64,000 nucleotides of DNA from NCBI RefSeq assembly GCF_900101755.1, contig NZ_FNAE01000001.1:806001-870000 (forward strand), read 5' to 3'. The DNA is from Ectopseudomonas alcaliphila. GTDB taxonomy: Bacteria; Pseudomonadota; Gammaproteobacteria; Pseudomonadales; Pseudomonadaceae. Both the position numbers and the translations under genes were made by a program. The notes below the pieces were generated by a model. It was not told the origin of the DNA and did no database searches. It was given only the letters and a program-made list of their open reading frames with translations. The first letter of the stretch is position 1. Each line of letters starts with the position of its first letter. Positions 18,915-28,994 of this stretch are shown here, one piece after another.

Positions 18915-18940
18915 AGGCCCGGTGATCCGGGCCTTTTCAT
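18915..18940 (+). terminator. Terminator after dps
   Basis: Stem AGGCCCGG / CCGGGCCT with a TGAT loop, followed by TTTTCATT. It lies ten bases beyond the dps stop codon. Confidence 0.85.
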
Positions 18941-19001
18941 TAGGCATGCAGCCCCGCCCTGATCTATGCTCTGGCCATTCGCCATTGAGCTTCCGAGATC
19001 C

Positions 19002-20069
19002 ATGAGTCAGCCAGCCAAACCGCCCAGCATCATCGATCTGTATCCGGAGGAAACCCGCAAGGCGGCCGAGCTCCTGAAGCAGGCCGTGCCGCTGATGATG
19101 CGTCACGATATCCCGCCGAACCCGGTGCACTATGCGCTGTGGTACACCTACAGCAGAGGCAGCGAACCAGAGCTCAATCGCCGCCTGGACAAGGTGGTGG
19201 AGGACTTCGACGTGTTCCCGCCGGAAACCGCCAGTCGGCTGTTTCGCGATTACATCATCCGCGGCGAGCTGGAAGAAGCTCGTGCCGGCCAGCAGCAGGT
19301 AATCGAGCTGGTCGATGATATCGAAGGCGATGTTTCACATAGCGTGCTTGGCAGCCAGCATTACCAGCAGAGCCTGAGCCAGGGCCTCAGCGCGCTGCAG
19401 GAACCCATCATCGACGACCTACCCAGCGTGCTCAGCGAACTGCAGGAAAGCACCCAGCTGATGCAGGATCAGCAGGAAAAATTCCTTTACCGCCTGCGCG
19501 CCGCGCAGCAAGAGATCACTCATCTGCGCAGCCAGCTGGAACGCGCGCATCTGGCGGCAACGCTCGACAGCCTGACCCGAGTATTCAACCGCCATGCCTT
19601 TACCCGCCTGCTGGAGCGCGCTCTGAACGAATCACAACAGGGTCTGGCGCTGGTGATTCTGGATATCGATCACTTCAAGCAGTTCAACGACCAATACGGC
19701 CACCCTCTGGGCGACCGCGTGCTGCAGCATGTCGGACAGCTGCTACGTGAGCTGCTGCCACCGGGCGCTTTTGCTGCACGTTATGGTGGCGAAGAGTTCT
19801 GCGTGGTGCTGCGCAATTGCGCCAACCTCAACGAAGTCCTCGATTTCGCCGAACAGCTGCGCCACAAGATCCAGTCGCTGAGAATCAAGGTAAGGCGAAC
19901 AGACCAGATTCTGGACAGCATTACTGCGTCCTTCGGCTGCGCCATGGCCGAAGAAGGCGACACATTCGAATCACTGCTCACCCGCGCCGATGACGCGCTT
20001 TATCAGGCCAAACGCGCCGGCCGCAATCAGGTGCACCCGATTACCAGCGAAACGATGCTAAGCGCTTGA
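19002..20069 (+). CDS. GGDEF domain diguanylate cyclase
   Basis: A protein of 355 residues from ATG 19002; the frame runs upstream to 18966 without added similarity. The N-terminal 170 residues are soluble and helical with a coiled-coil-like end ('RAAQQEITHLRSQLERAHL'). The C-terminal GGDEF domain has the active motif 'RYGGEEFCVVL' and the substrate-binding 'DIDHFKQFNDQYGH'. No RxxD inhibitory site is seen just before it. It should make cyclic di-GMP in the cytosol, and the signal it senses is unknown. It lies downstream of dps, after that gene's terminator. Confidence 0.92.
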   Translation: MSQPAKPPSIIDLYPEETRKAAELLKQAVPLMMRHDIPPNPVHYALWYTYSRGSEPELNRRLDKVVEDFDVFPPETASRLFRDYIIRGELEEARAGQQQVIELVDDIEGDVSHSVLGSQHYQQSLSQGLSALQEPIIDDLPSVLSELQESTQLMQDQQEKFLYRLRAAQQEITHLRSQLERAHLAATLDSLTRVFNRHAFTRLLERALNESQQGLALVILDIDHFKQFNDQYGHPLGDRVLQHVGQLLRELLPPGAFAARYGGEEFCVVLRNCANLNEVLDFAEQLRHKIQSLRIKVRRTDQILDSITASFGCAMAEEGDTFESLLTRADDALYQAKRAGRNQVHPITSETMLSA

Positions 20070-20241
20070 TTTGAGAAGCCCCCGCCTTTGCTGTTAAATA
20101 GCCTTGCACGCCGCATTACCGTCCTGCGGCGTCGCTAACCTTGTATACCGGCGCGCGTCATTGCCGTTCGACTGGCAACCCGTAAAGCGCGCTCTCTCCG
20201 CAACACCTTGAGTCATCATTCAATCAGTGAGTTCATCGAAG

Positions 20242-20865
20242 ATGTTGAAGATTGCCCATCTCGTGACAGGGTTTGCCGCCCTGCTGCTGTCTGCCGTACC
20301 CGGTTTTTCCACTTCGTTCCTGACTACCCCGGATGCCATTTATCTGGCCCTGACCGGCTTGCTCAACCTGCTTGCCGCATCGCAACAACAAAGCGTACCC
20401 GCAGCGCGCCAACAACTGCTGGGCCTCTCCTCGGCGCTATTGATATTGGCCGCCGTGGTACAGAGCCTGATCCTGCTTGCCCCACTGCCCAGCATTGGTA
20501 GCCAACCCGCCATCTGGTTGCCGCTACTGACCCTGGTCATCGCCGTGGCACTGAGCCTTGCGGCTCAACTGAACACGCAACCACGCACCACAGAACAACG
20601 CCCGTCCGTGCAACAAGCCAGTGCCAGTACCGGCGCGACTCAGGATGATCGCGAGACCGGTACGGTCAAGTGGTTCAACACATCCAAGGGGTTCGGCTTC
20701 ATTTCCCGCGACTCGGGTGACGATATCTTCGTGCACTTTCGCGCCATTCGCGGCGAAGGCCACCGCGTCCTGATCGAAGGCCAACGCGTGGAGTTCTCGG
20801 TCATGCAGCGTGACAAAGGCCTGCAGGCGGAAGACGTGATCGCAGCAGCCCCTCCTCGGCGCTGA
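20242..20865 (+). CDS. Membrane-anchored cold-shock domain protein
   Basis: About 207 residues from ATG 20242; GTG 20227 is an alternative and neither has a strong ribosome site. Three to four hydrophobic helices occupy residues 1-110 ('[18 protein letters not shown]', '[13 protein letters not shown]', '[15 protein letters not shown]', '[17 protein letters not shown]'). The C-terminal 70 residues are a classic cold-shock domain: '[15 protein letters not shown]' and '[10 protein letters not shown]' carry both RNP motifs. The family is normally small and cytosolic, so the membrane part is the distinctive element. It should hold a nucleic-acid-binding domain at the inner membrane. It precedes convergent slyX. 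Confidence 0.85.
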   Translation: MLKIAHLVTGFAALLLSAVPGFSTSFLTTPDAIYLALTGLLNLLAASQQQSVPAARQQLLGLSSALLILAAVVQSLILLAPLPSIGSQPAIWLPLLTLVIAVALSLAAQLNTQPRTTEQRPSVQQASASTGATQDDRETGTVKWFNTSKGFGFISRDSGDDIFVHFRAIRGEGHRVLIEGQRVEFSVMQRDKGLQAEDVIAAAPPRR

Positions 20866-20880
20866 GCGGCACGCAAAGAA

Positions 20881-20904
20881 AAGCCCGGGAAACCGGGCTT
20901 TTTC
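20881..20904. terminator. Bidirectional terminator between cold-shock gene and slyX
   Basis: Perfect 8-bp stem AAGCCCGG / CCGGGCTT with a GAAA loop. T-rich tails follow on both strands, as expected between convergent genes. Confidence 0.85.
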
Positions 20905-20907
20905 ATA

Positions 20908-21114
20908 TCAGTAGTGAGGTGGCGGTGCTTCGTCTTCAGCAATACCCGCCTGACCATTCAACTCCTCCTGGCGCCGCGCTAGAACCGTCAATTGCAGCTG
21001 CATCCGCTCGATACGCCGATTCTGCTCGACCAGTTCATCGCTCAACGCCTGAATGGTGTCATCCTGAAAAGCCAGGCGGCTTTCCAACTCCATGATCCGC
21101 GACTCGAGGCTCAT
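20908..21114 (-). CDS. slyX: SlyX family protein
   Basis: A protein of 68 residues. It is almost entirely a coiled coil ('[20 protein letters not shown]', '[15 protein letters not shown]') and ends with 'EAPPPHY', the hallmark SlyX tail. Its function is not settled. It overlaps the HIT gene upstream by four bases, so the pair is cotranscribed. Confidence 0.93.
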   Translation of the reverse strand: MSLESRIMELESRLAFQDDTIQALSDELVEQNRRIERMQLQLTVLARRQEELNGQAGIAEDEAPPPHY

Positions 21115-21542
21115 GCTGACTCTCCGGCAAACTGAAAATCCTCGGTGAGTACCAGGCGCAGCTTGTCGATGATCTGCCCCACCTGCTGCTCACTGTAAGG
21201 CTGCGCCGGATGCCGCCCCCATACTGGAGCAGGCCAGGCTGCATCCTCACGTCGGCGCACAATCACATGCATATGCAACTGACTGACTACATTGCCGAGC
21301 GTGGCCACGTTCATCTTGTCGGCCGCGAAGGTGTCCTTCAGTGTTTCAGCCAGCAACGTGGTTTCCTGCCACAGCTGGCGCTGATCATCAGCGTCGAGCT
21401 GGAACAACTCGCTGACCTCCTCACGCCGAGGCACAAGGATGAACCAGGGGTAATTGGAGTCATTCATCAGCAGCAAACGACACAGGGGAAAATCCCCGAC
21501 CAGCAGGCAATCCTGCTGCAGACGCGAATCCAGAGCGAACAT
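21111..21542 (-). CDS. HIT family hydrolase
   Basis: A protein of 143 residues. The histidine triad is '[11 protein letters not shown]', preceded by 'NVATLGNVV'. HIT proteins hydrolyse or transfer nucleotidyl groups on nucleotide conjugates; the substrate cannot be told here. A strong AAGGAGG lies nine bases before the ATG. It overlaps slyX by four bases. Confidence 0.92.
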   Translation of the reverse strand: MFALDSRLQQDCLLVGDFPLCRLLLMNDSNYPWFILVPRREEVSELFQLDADDQRQLWQETTLLAETLKDTFAADKMNVATLGNVVSQLHMHVIVRRREDAAWPAPVWGRHPAQPYSEQQVGQIIDKLRLVLTEDFQFAGESA

Positions 21543-22205
21543 GACGCCCTTCCTCCTTTAAAACAGATCAATCAAGCGTAGCCCCCCAGCGAGGGGCGAG
21601 CGATGGCGCGCAGCATACGCTGGCTGGGTCGAGACTTCACCCGGTGACCGCGCACCAACGCAAGGCAGCTCGGACGCACACGCACCGCAGACGTGCACCA
21701 TTTTGTTTCTTCCCGTAATAGACAGCGCGAAGCGTTACCGGTGAAACCACAGGCAAGTGAGCTGACGACACCAGCTGACCTCTGACCGCGGACACTGGCG
21801 CCCCCCTGACGAATCCGCACCAAAAGCAGCGCCGGCGCTGCCGCGAGCGCTGCCATGCGCCCCAAAAATCAAGGTTTTAGTGGGGCAGGCAGGTTTTGAG
21901 CACGACTTTTGCTAACTGTGAAAGCAATGCCCGGCAAGCCGTGCAGTCGATCAATAACAGCGGTCCCAGGCACCTCAGAACCGCGAAAGCGTCGGCGCAA
22001 CGAAACGCAAGTACAGAGCTATAGATTTGCGACATTCTTCCTCACGCGATGCGACACCAGCATGAACGAAGTCGTAATGAATAGACTGCAACTATCGCCA
22101 ATATCGGCTGCGTGCTATAAGTTACCGCCGACACAAAAAGAAAGAGCCGCCCATATAACAAAACAGTGGGCAGCGCAACTCTTCTAAACCAAAGGAGCAA
22201 TCACG
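21543..22205. other. 663-bp stretch without a recognisable gene, upstream of the OprD porin
   Basis: Open frames exist here, but none has a recognisable product, a good ribosome site or believable codon use. The left part is GC-rich and lies behind the divergent HIT gene. The right part (about 21990-22200) is AT-richer and ends in AAAGGAG before the porin ATG, so it probably contains the porin promoter and regulatory region. I could not assign a specific operator or small RNA. Confidence 0.5.
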
Positions 22206-23486
22206 ATGCAAGTGATGAAGTGGAGCGTAATCGCCCTGGCAGTAGCCGCGGGCACCAGCCAAATGGCAGTGGCTTCCAGCCAGTCCGAGTCCAACGGCTT
22301 TATCGAAGACAGCAGCTTCAACATCTTCAATCGCGTTCTGTACATGAACCGCGATTTCCGTAACGGCCCGAACGGCGCAAGCACCTCCGCCAACCCGGCT
22401 GGCTACCGTGAAGAAACCGGTCTGGGCATCCGCCTGCTGTACGAATCCGGCTTCACCCAAGGCACCGTAGGCGTCGGCGTAGACGCTCACTCCCTGAGCA
22501 GCATCAAGCTGGACAGCGGTCGCGGCCGCTATGGCAATGGCCTGTTCTCCCAGACCGACGACGGTCGTGGCGACGACACTCAGACTGAAGTAGGCGGCGC
22601 CATCAAGTTCCGTATCTCCGACACAGTTCTGAAGTACGGTAGCCAGTTCACGGCCAGCCCGGTGTTCTCCACCGGCGACAGCCGTATCCTGCCAGAAGTC
22701 ACCACCGGTACTTACCTGGTAAGTAACGAAATCGAAGGTCTGGAACTGAGCGCTGGTCGCTTCACCGCCATGAGCAGCCAGACTGGCACCAGCCGTGATG
22801 ACATCAACGGCAAGGGTGAAGCTGGCCTGAAGTATGCCAACATCGTGGGCGCTTCCTACTCCTTCACCGACGATCTGAGCGCAGCATTCCACGCCTCCGA
22901 CGTAGAAGATTACTGGAAGAAGTACTACGGCAACGTAAACTACAACCTGCCGCTGGCCGAAGAACAGGCTCTGAACTTCGACTTCAACATTTACAAGACC
23001 GACTACGACAAGACCTACACCAACACCACCAGCGACCAAGACAACACCATCTGGAGCCTGGCAGCTGCCTACTCCATGGGCGCTCATACCTTCACTCTGG
23101 CCCACCAGCGCTCGACCGGTGATCGCGGCTATGACTACGGTGTAGACGGCGGTGGCACCGTGTGGCTGGCCAACTCGGTTCAGTTCTCCGACTTCAACGC
23201 CAAAGATGAGAAGTCCTGGCAAGCACGTTACGACATCAACATGGCCTCCTTCGGTGTGCCGGGTCTGAGTTTCATGACTCGTTACATTCGTGGTACGGAT
23301 ATGGATGTTGCTGCTGGCAACAACGAGAAAGAGCGCGAGCTCGACATTGAAGCCAAGTACGTGATTCAGGAAGGCGCCGCCAAGGATCTGTCCTTCCGTG
23401 TTCGCCAGGCGTTCTACCGCAACTCCTTTGAAGGCGACCTCAATGACTTCCGCCTGATCGTCGAATACCCGCTGAGCGTTCTGTAA
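22206..23486 (+). CDS. oprD: OprD family outer membrane porin
   Basis: A protein of 426 residues. A Sec signal peptide ('MKWSVIALAVAAGTSQMAVA') is followed by the family's opening 'GFIEDSSFNIFNRVLYMNRDF'. 'YESGFTQGTVGVGVDAHS' and 'GRFTAMSSQTGTSRDD' appear later, and the chain ends in a porin-like aromatic-poor 'VEYPLSVL'. OprD porins are 18-strand barrels for basic amino acids or small acids; substrate specificity cannot be read here. The place between a HIT gene and a thioesterase/proS matches what I recall for oprD in P. aeruginosa, which supports the symbol. AAGGAG precedes the ATG. Confidence 0.85.
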   Translation: MQVMKWSVIALAVAAGTSQMAVASSQSESNGFIEDSSFNIFNRVLYMNRDFRNGPNGASTSANPAGYREETGLGIRLLYESGFTQGTVGVGVDAHSLSSIKLDSGRGRYGNGLFSQTDDGRGDDTQTEVGGAIKFRISDTVLKYGSQFTASPVFSTGDSRILPEVTTGTYLVSNEIEGLELSAGRFTAMSSQTGTSRDDINGKGEAGLKYANIVGASYSFTDDLSAAFHASDVEDYWKKYYGNVNYNLPLAEEQALNFDFNIYKTDYDKTYTNTTSDQDNTIWSLAAAYSMGAHTFTLAHQRSTGDRGYDYGVDGGGTVWLANSVQFSDFNAKDEKSWQARYDINMASFGVPGLSFMTRYIRGTDMDVAAGNNEKERELDIEAKYVIQEGAAKDLSFRVRQAFYRNSFEGDLNDFRLIVEYPLSVL

Positions 23487-23515
23487 CTTCAGCGCTATTC
23501 GATAGCGGTATAAAA

Positions 23516-23541
23516 GAAACCCGGCTTTGGCCGGGTTTCTC
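23516..23541. terminator. Terminator between oprD and thioesterase gene
   Basis: Stem AAACCCGGC / GCCGGGTTT with a TTTG loop, followed by TCTCTATTT on the plus strand. It sits between two convergent genes and could serve both. Confidence 0.8.
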
Positions 23542-23559
23542 TATTTCTGGCTCAGTGCT

Positions 23560-23973
23560 TTAAAGGGGCAACGCATAAGTCCCCGTCACATGCGCTACTA
23601 ATTCACTCTCATTACCAGCCGAATATAACGAAACCTCACAAACTGCCTGACGCCGACTCAAACGTAATATGCGCGCCTCTGCCAACAAGTCCACCGGCTT
23701 GGGCTTGACCAGAAAGTTGATATTGAGATTGGACGTCACCGCCATTTCCACCCGGCCGAGACGCCCCAGCACCACGGCATACATCGCCGCATCCCCCAGC
23801 GCCATGATGGTCGGGCCGGATAACGTGCCCCCCGGACGCACCAATTTGGCGTGAAAAGGCACGCGCGCCAGCACGCCCTCTTCATCAAGCCGGTCGATCC
23901 GTAGATCGATATCCTCGGCCATCGGGAGCCCCGCTCGAATCAGGCTCTGAACCTCAAGTGCAGTCAATCCCAC
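23560..23973 (-). CDS. PaaI family (hotdog) thioesterase
   Basis: A protein of 137 residues with GTG start 23973 preceded by GGAGG. The hotdog thioesterase core is visible: 'KLVRPGGTLSGPTIMALGDAAMYAVV' and 'NLNINFLVKPKPVDLLAEARIL'. It probably hydrolyses acyl-CoA thioesters in the cytosol, with the substrate unknown. It is divergent from proS, which starts about 120 bp away. Confidence 0.88.
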   Translation of the reverse strand: MGLTALEVQSLIRAGLPMAEDIDLRIDRLDEEGVLARVPFHAKLVRPGGTLSGPTIMALGDAAMYAVVLGRLGRVEMAVTSNLNINFLVKPKPVDLLAEARILRLSRRQAVCEVSLYSAGNESELVAHVTGTYALPL

Positions 23974-24096
23974 TCTTTATTCCTCCCGGCAAGCGCAGTA
24001 GCGCTTTCGCGCCTGCACCCGTCCTGTACGCCACTGTATAGGCACCGTACAATGCCGGCCTATTCCAAGCCCTAGCAACCGACAGAACGGCCAAAC

Positions 24097-25812
<1,716 letters not shown>

Positions 25813-25832
25813 TCACGCCCTACCGAGCCATC

Positions 25833-26789
25833 ATGCACACGAGCAACAACCTTCGCCTGACCGGCGCCGCCTTGTGCGGCGCCCTCTTCCTCAGCGGCTG
25901 CGCCAATCAGCTGCCACAGCGTAGCGAGCATGAGGAGCGCGTCGAACGCAAGCTGCTGGATCACCAGCTGCAGATCGATGCTGGCGAACCCAAGGTGCTG
26001 GAGCTACCGCAACGCCGCGTTCGCGTGCATGACCAGAAAAGCTACGAGGTCACCGCCTTCGAGGTGACCCGCCGCTACGACCGCTACACACCCTACCAGC
26101 CCTGGCGCGAGATCTATGAAGTACCAATGGGTGCGGTAGCAGTGGTTGCGGGCGTGGGCGCCAACATACTCAACGTCGTGCTGCTCGGCAGCCTGCCGGA
26201 AACCGCTACCCGTGGCTGGATCAGTTACGGCATGGCGGGCCTGAACCCCTTCATGAACGTCGAATCAAACGGCCGCGCCGAGCAGAACCTGGCCAGTATC
26301 GAGGAACTGCAGCGCGACCGTCGCATGGAGTACACCAACCTGCCCTGGTCCGAGCGCCCGGTACAGGTCAAGGCTGGCGATCAGCAATTCGAACTGCTTA
26401 CGGACAGCAGCGGGGTGCTGCGCCTCAACCTGCTCGACAGCCCGTTCAGCGAACAGGACATCGCGCGCCTGAACATGCTGCAACTGAGCGTCGAAGATCG
26501 CCTGGGCGACGATGTCGCGCGTGCGGAAACGACTCTTATGGTCAGCCATACCCTGCGCGGCAAGCTGCGTGAAGCGCATGACCTGATCTTCGATGACCTC
26601 GAAGGCGGCGATGTTGACCAGTGGGTACACCGGGTCAAACGCCTTTCCGATCTTGGTCTGGAAGAAGAGGCCAGCGAGCTGGAGCAGAGCCTGATCGAGC
26701 TGACCCGCAACGATCCTGAGTTGCAGGATGCCTTCCTCAAGGCGCTGCTCAAGGATGCCGGACGTCTGGCTGCCGATCCGGCCAACTGA
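25833..26789 (+). CDS. Predicted lipoprotein of unknown function
   Basis: A protein of 318 residues. The N-terminus ends in a lipobox 'LFLSGCANQ', so the mature protein should be lipidated. A hydrophobic stretch near residues 95-125 ('MGAVAVVAGVGANILNVVLLGSL') may be a membrane-associated hairpin. The remainder is charged and helical. I recognise no enzymatic motif. It follows proS by 20 bp. A perfect hairpin (26835-26855) separates it from the convergent aldo/keto reductase gene. Confidence 0.75.
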   Translation: MHTSNNLRLTGAALCGALFLSGCANQLPQRSEHEERVERKLLDHQLQIDAGEPKVLELPQRRVRVHDQKSYEVTAFEVTRRYDRYTPYQPWREIYEVPMGAVAVVAGVGANILNVVLLGSLPETATRGWISYGMAGLNPFMNVESNGRAEQNLASIEELQRDRRMEYTNLPWSERPVQVKAGDQQFELLTDSSGVLRLNLLDSPFSEQDIARLNMLQLSVEDRLGDDVARAETTLMVSHTLRGKLREAHDLIFDDLEGGDVDQWVHRVKRLSDLGLEEEASELEQSLIELTRNDPELQDAFLKALLKDAGRLAADPAN

Positions 26790-26834
26790 CCTTATTTGCC
26801 GTTTTCTCGCGGTATCGATATGCCGCGGTATCGG

Positions 26835-26855
26835 AGGGCGGGTAGTACCCGCCCT
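26835..26855. terminator. Palindrome between convergent genes
   Basis: AGGGCGGGTA and its complement flank a single G, making a near-complete palindrome between two converging genes. There is no clear T-tract, so it may act as a transcript-end hairpin or be part of a dispersed repeat. Confidence 0.5.
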
Positions 26856-26872
26856 ACACCGAGCTATACAGG

Positions 26873-27694
26873 CTAGACCATCTCCAGCGGCCGCTTGTTC
26901 TGCGGCGGAGCAAAGGCCGCGTCCAGCAAAGCCAGATCATCCGCATTCAGGGTAATGGAAGCTGCCGCAGCGTTATCACGCAGATGGGCGCTGCCCACGG
27001 CCTTGGGGATGGCAATCACACCGTCCTGCCTGAGCACCCAGGCCAAGGCAACCTGAGCCGGCTTGACCCCATGCCGTTGGGCCACCTCAAGCAGTGCGGA
27101 CTCGTGCAGCAGTGTGCCGGCCTGGCCTAGCGGACAGTAAGCCATCAGCGGCATACCGGCGCGCTGGTGCCAGGGCAGCAGGTCATACTCGATGCCACGC
27201 GCCTGCAGGTTGTACAGCACCTGATTGCTGCGACAGGCCGGCTGATCCAGCTCGAGTAGATCATCCAGATCGAAGTTGGAGACGCCCCAGGCGCCGATCT
27301 TGCCCTGCTCACGCAACCGCTCGAAGCCTTCGACCGTTTCAGCCAGCGGGTAGCGCCCGCGCCAGTGCAACAGATAGAGATCGATACGCTCGCAACCCAG
27401 TCGTTTGAGGCTGCGCTCACAGGCCGCCTGAACGCCATCCCGACTGGCGTTGTGCGGGTACACCTTGCTGACCAGAAATACCTCGTCCCGGCGCCCGGCG
27501 ATAGCCTCGCCCACCACTAGCTCCGCGCCGCCCTCGCCATACATCTCGGCGGTATCGATCAGGCTCAGGCCCAGATCCAAGCCCTCACGCAGCGCCGCGA
27601 CCTCACGCGAGCGCTGGCGCTCATCTTCCCCCATGCGCCAGGTCCCCTGGCCTATCACCGGTACCTGCACACCTGCCAATTCAATTCTGCGCAT
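26873..27694 (-). CDS. Aldo/keto reductase
   Basis: About 273 residues from the second of two adjacent ATGs (27694), which is better spaced from GGGAG; the frame extends upstream without similarity. The AKR tetrad is present: Asp and Tyr in 'SLIDTAEMYGEG', Lys in 'LVSKVYP', His in 'DLYLLHWRG'. Cofactor-binding 'VIAIPKAVGSAHLRDN' lies near the end. These NADPH enzymes reduce carbonyls; the physiological substrate is unknown. Its start overlaps the end of the VOC gene upstream. Confidence 0.92.
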   Translation of the reverse strand: MRRIELAGVQVPVIGQGTWRMGEDERQRSREVAALREGLDLGLSLIDTAEMYGEGGAELVVGEAIAGRRDEVFLVSKVYPHNASRDGVQAACERSLKRLGCERIDLYLLHWRGRYPLAETVEGFERLREQGKIGAWGVSNFDLDDLLELDQPACRSNQVLYNLQARGIEYDLLPWHQRAGMPLMAYCPLGQAGTLLHESALLEVAQRHGVKPAQVALAWVLRQDGVIAIPKAVGSAHLRDNAAAASITLNADDLALLDAAFAPPQNKRPLEMV

Positions 27695-28115
27695 CATTTT
27701 CTCCCAAGTGGGTTCTGACCAGGTCGTAGCCCTCGCCACGCCATTGCAGCAAGCACAGCCCGTGGCCGAAGGGGTCACTCAGCGTTACCAGCCGCCCCCA
27801 GGCATATTCGTTGATTTCACCTTCTGCCCGGGCACCTGCGGCAAGTGCCCGAGCCAGCGCTGCGTCGAGATCATCGACGACGACATCCAGATGCAGCGGC
27901 GTCCAGTGACGACGGTAATCACGTTGCACGCCGGCCTCGGGGCAGGGTCGAGTGGCCGCGGCCTTGTGTAGCAGATAGAGCGGTACAGCCGCGCCGAGCA
28001 TCTCGACGACCGTACCACCGAACAACACACGCCCGACACTGAAGCCAAGCGCTTGCTGGTAGAAAGCAACCGCCGCTGGCAGATCGGGAACGTCGAGGTT
28101 GAGCAGCACCTGCAT
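27681..28115 (-). CDS. VOC family (glyoxalase/bleomycin-resistance fold) protein
   Basis: A protein of 144 residues from ATG 28115. It has the VOC halves 'NLDVPDLPAAVAFYQQALGF' and 'LHLDVVVDDLDAALARALAAG', and ends with the typical 'LVTLSDPFGHGLCLLQW', in which the metal or active-site acids sit. Possible roles are a lyase or binding of a small electrophile; the substrate is unknown. It starts two bases after the methyltransferase stop and overlaps the reductase gene, so the three form one unit. Confidence 0.88.
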   Translation of the reverse strand: MQVLLNLDVPDLPAAVAFYQQALGFSVGRVLFGGTVVEMLGAAVPLYLLHKAAATRPCPEAGVQRDYRRHWTPLHLDVVVDDLDAALARALAAGARAEGEINEYAWGRLVTLSDPFGHGLCLLQWRGEGYDLVRTHLGENDAQN

Positions 28116-28117
28116 GA

Positions 28118-28798
28118 TCAGAGCGGCTTGAGCAACAGCAGCAAGGACACCGGCTGAACACTCTCGGGATGCAGCGGCTCCTGCAGCCATTCCAGGCGCC
28201 AGCCGGTTTCACCAATGAGTGTCAGCCAGGATTGCAGGGTGCGGAAGAACCAGGGCATCGGCGCCTGGAAACCCTCACCGAACCCGACGAAATCCTCCAC
28301 CCGCCAGCCGTCCAGATAAGGCTCGCCATGACTGGCGCGCCACGGATGCAGGGTCTGAATCAGCAGACTGCCGCCGGGTGCGAGCAAGCCCTGCAAGCTG
28401 CGCAGAATCGGCTGCAACGGCTCTTCAAGCAGGGCGAAGTTGCAGACCAGCACCTCGAAGCGCCCGAGTTGCTCGGCATGCTCTTCCAGCTCGGCATAGC
28501 CACAGACCCGATACTGACTGCGCCCGTCGCACGCAGCGCGAGCCGCCTCAATCAGCGGCGCGGAGGCATCCACCCCCACCGGTTCGATACCGTGCTCTGC
28601 CAGCCCCCGACACAGCCAGCCCTCGCCACAGCCAATATCCAGCACTCGCTTGGGCTGCAGCGCCAATACGGCTTGGATGATCGCGGCATCGGTAACCAGG
28701 CGCCGGCTTTCGATGCGCTGCTCGCGCACCGCAGCAGCCCAGGCGTCGGCATTGGCCTGCCAGCTTTGCTGAAGCTGTTCTCGATGGTCGCGCTGCAT
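28118..28798 (-). CDS. Class I SAM-dependent methyltransferase
   Basis: A protein of 226 residues from ATG 28798, which has AGGGA six bases upstream; ATG 28813 is an alternative. Motif I 'RVLDIGCGEGWLCRGLAEHG' binds SAM. 'VGVDASAPLIEAAR' and 'VLVCNFALLEE' follow in the usual order. The substrate cannot be inferred. It is first of a three-gene minus-strand set with the VOC protein and aldo/keto reductase. Confidence 0.88.
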   Translation of the reverse strand: MQRDHREQLQQSWQANADAWAAAVREQRIESRRLVTDAAIIQAVLALQPKRVLDIGCGEGWLCRGLAEHGIEPVGVDASAPLIEAARAACDGRSQYRVCGYAELEEHAEQLGRFEVLVCNFALLEEPLQPILRSLQGLLAPGGSLLIQTLHPWRASHGEPYLDGWRVEDFVGFGEGFQAPMPWFFRTLQSWLTLIGETGWRLEWLQEPLHPESVQPVSLLLLLKPL

Positions 28799-28994
28799 GC
28801 CGATTCCCTGCATTTGTGCGTTGCAGCGAGTCTAGCGCCAATGGGCCACCCCGACACCCTTTGCGTCAAAACCGCCAGCCAGCCCCGTTCACAGCGACTA
28901 AGCTGATAGGTAAGCAGACGAGGCGCCAGGGGCAGAGCCCGGCGATCGGCAGTCTCGTGTTTTCCGTGGAGCAGATAGGCCAAGCCGGTGGACT

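Noticed and set aside
21572..21865. Small frames in the gap before oprD (also 21909-22187)
   Set aside because: No ribosome site, odd composition and no recognisable motif.
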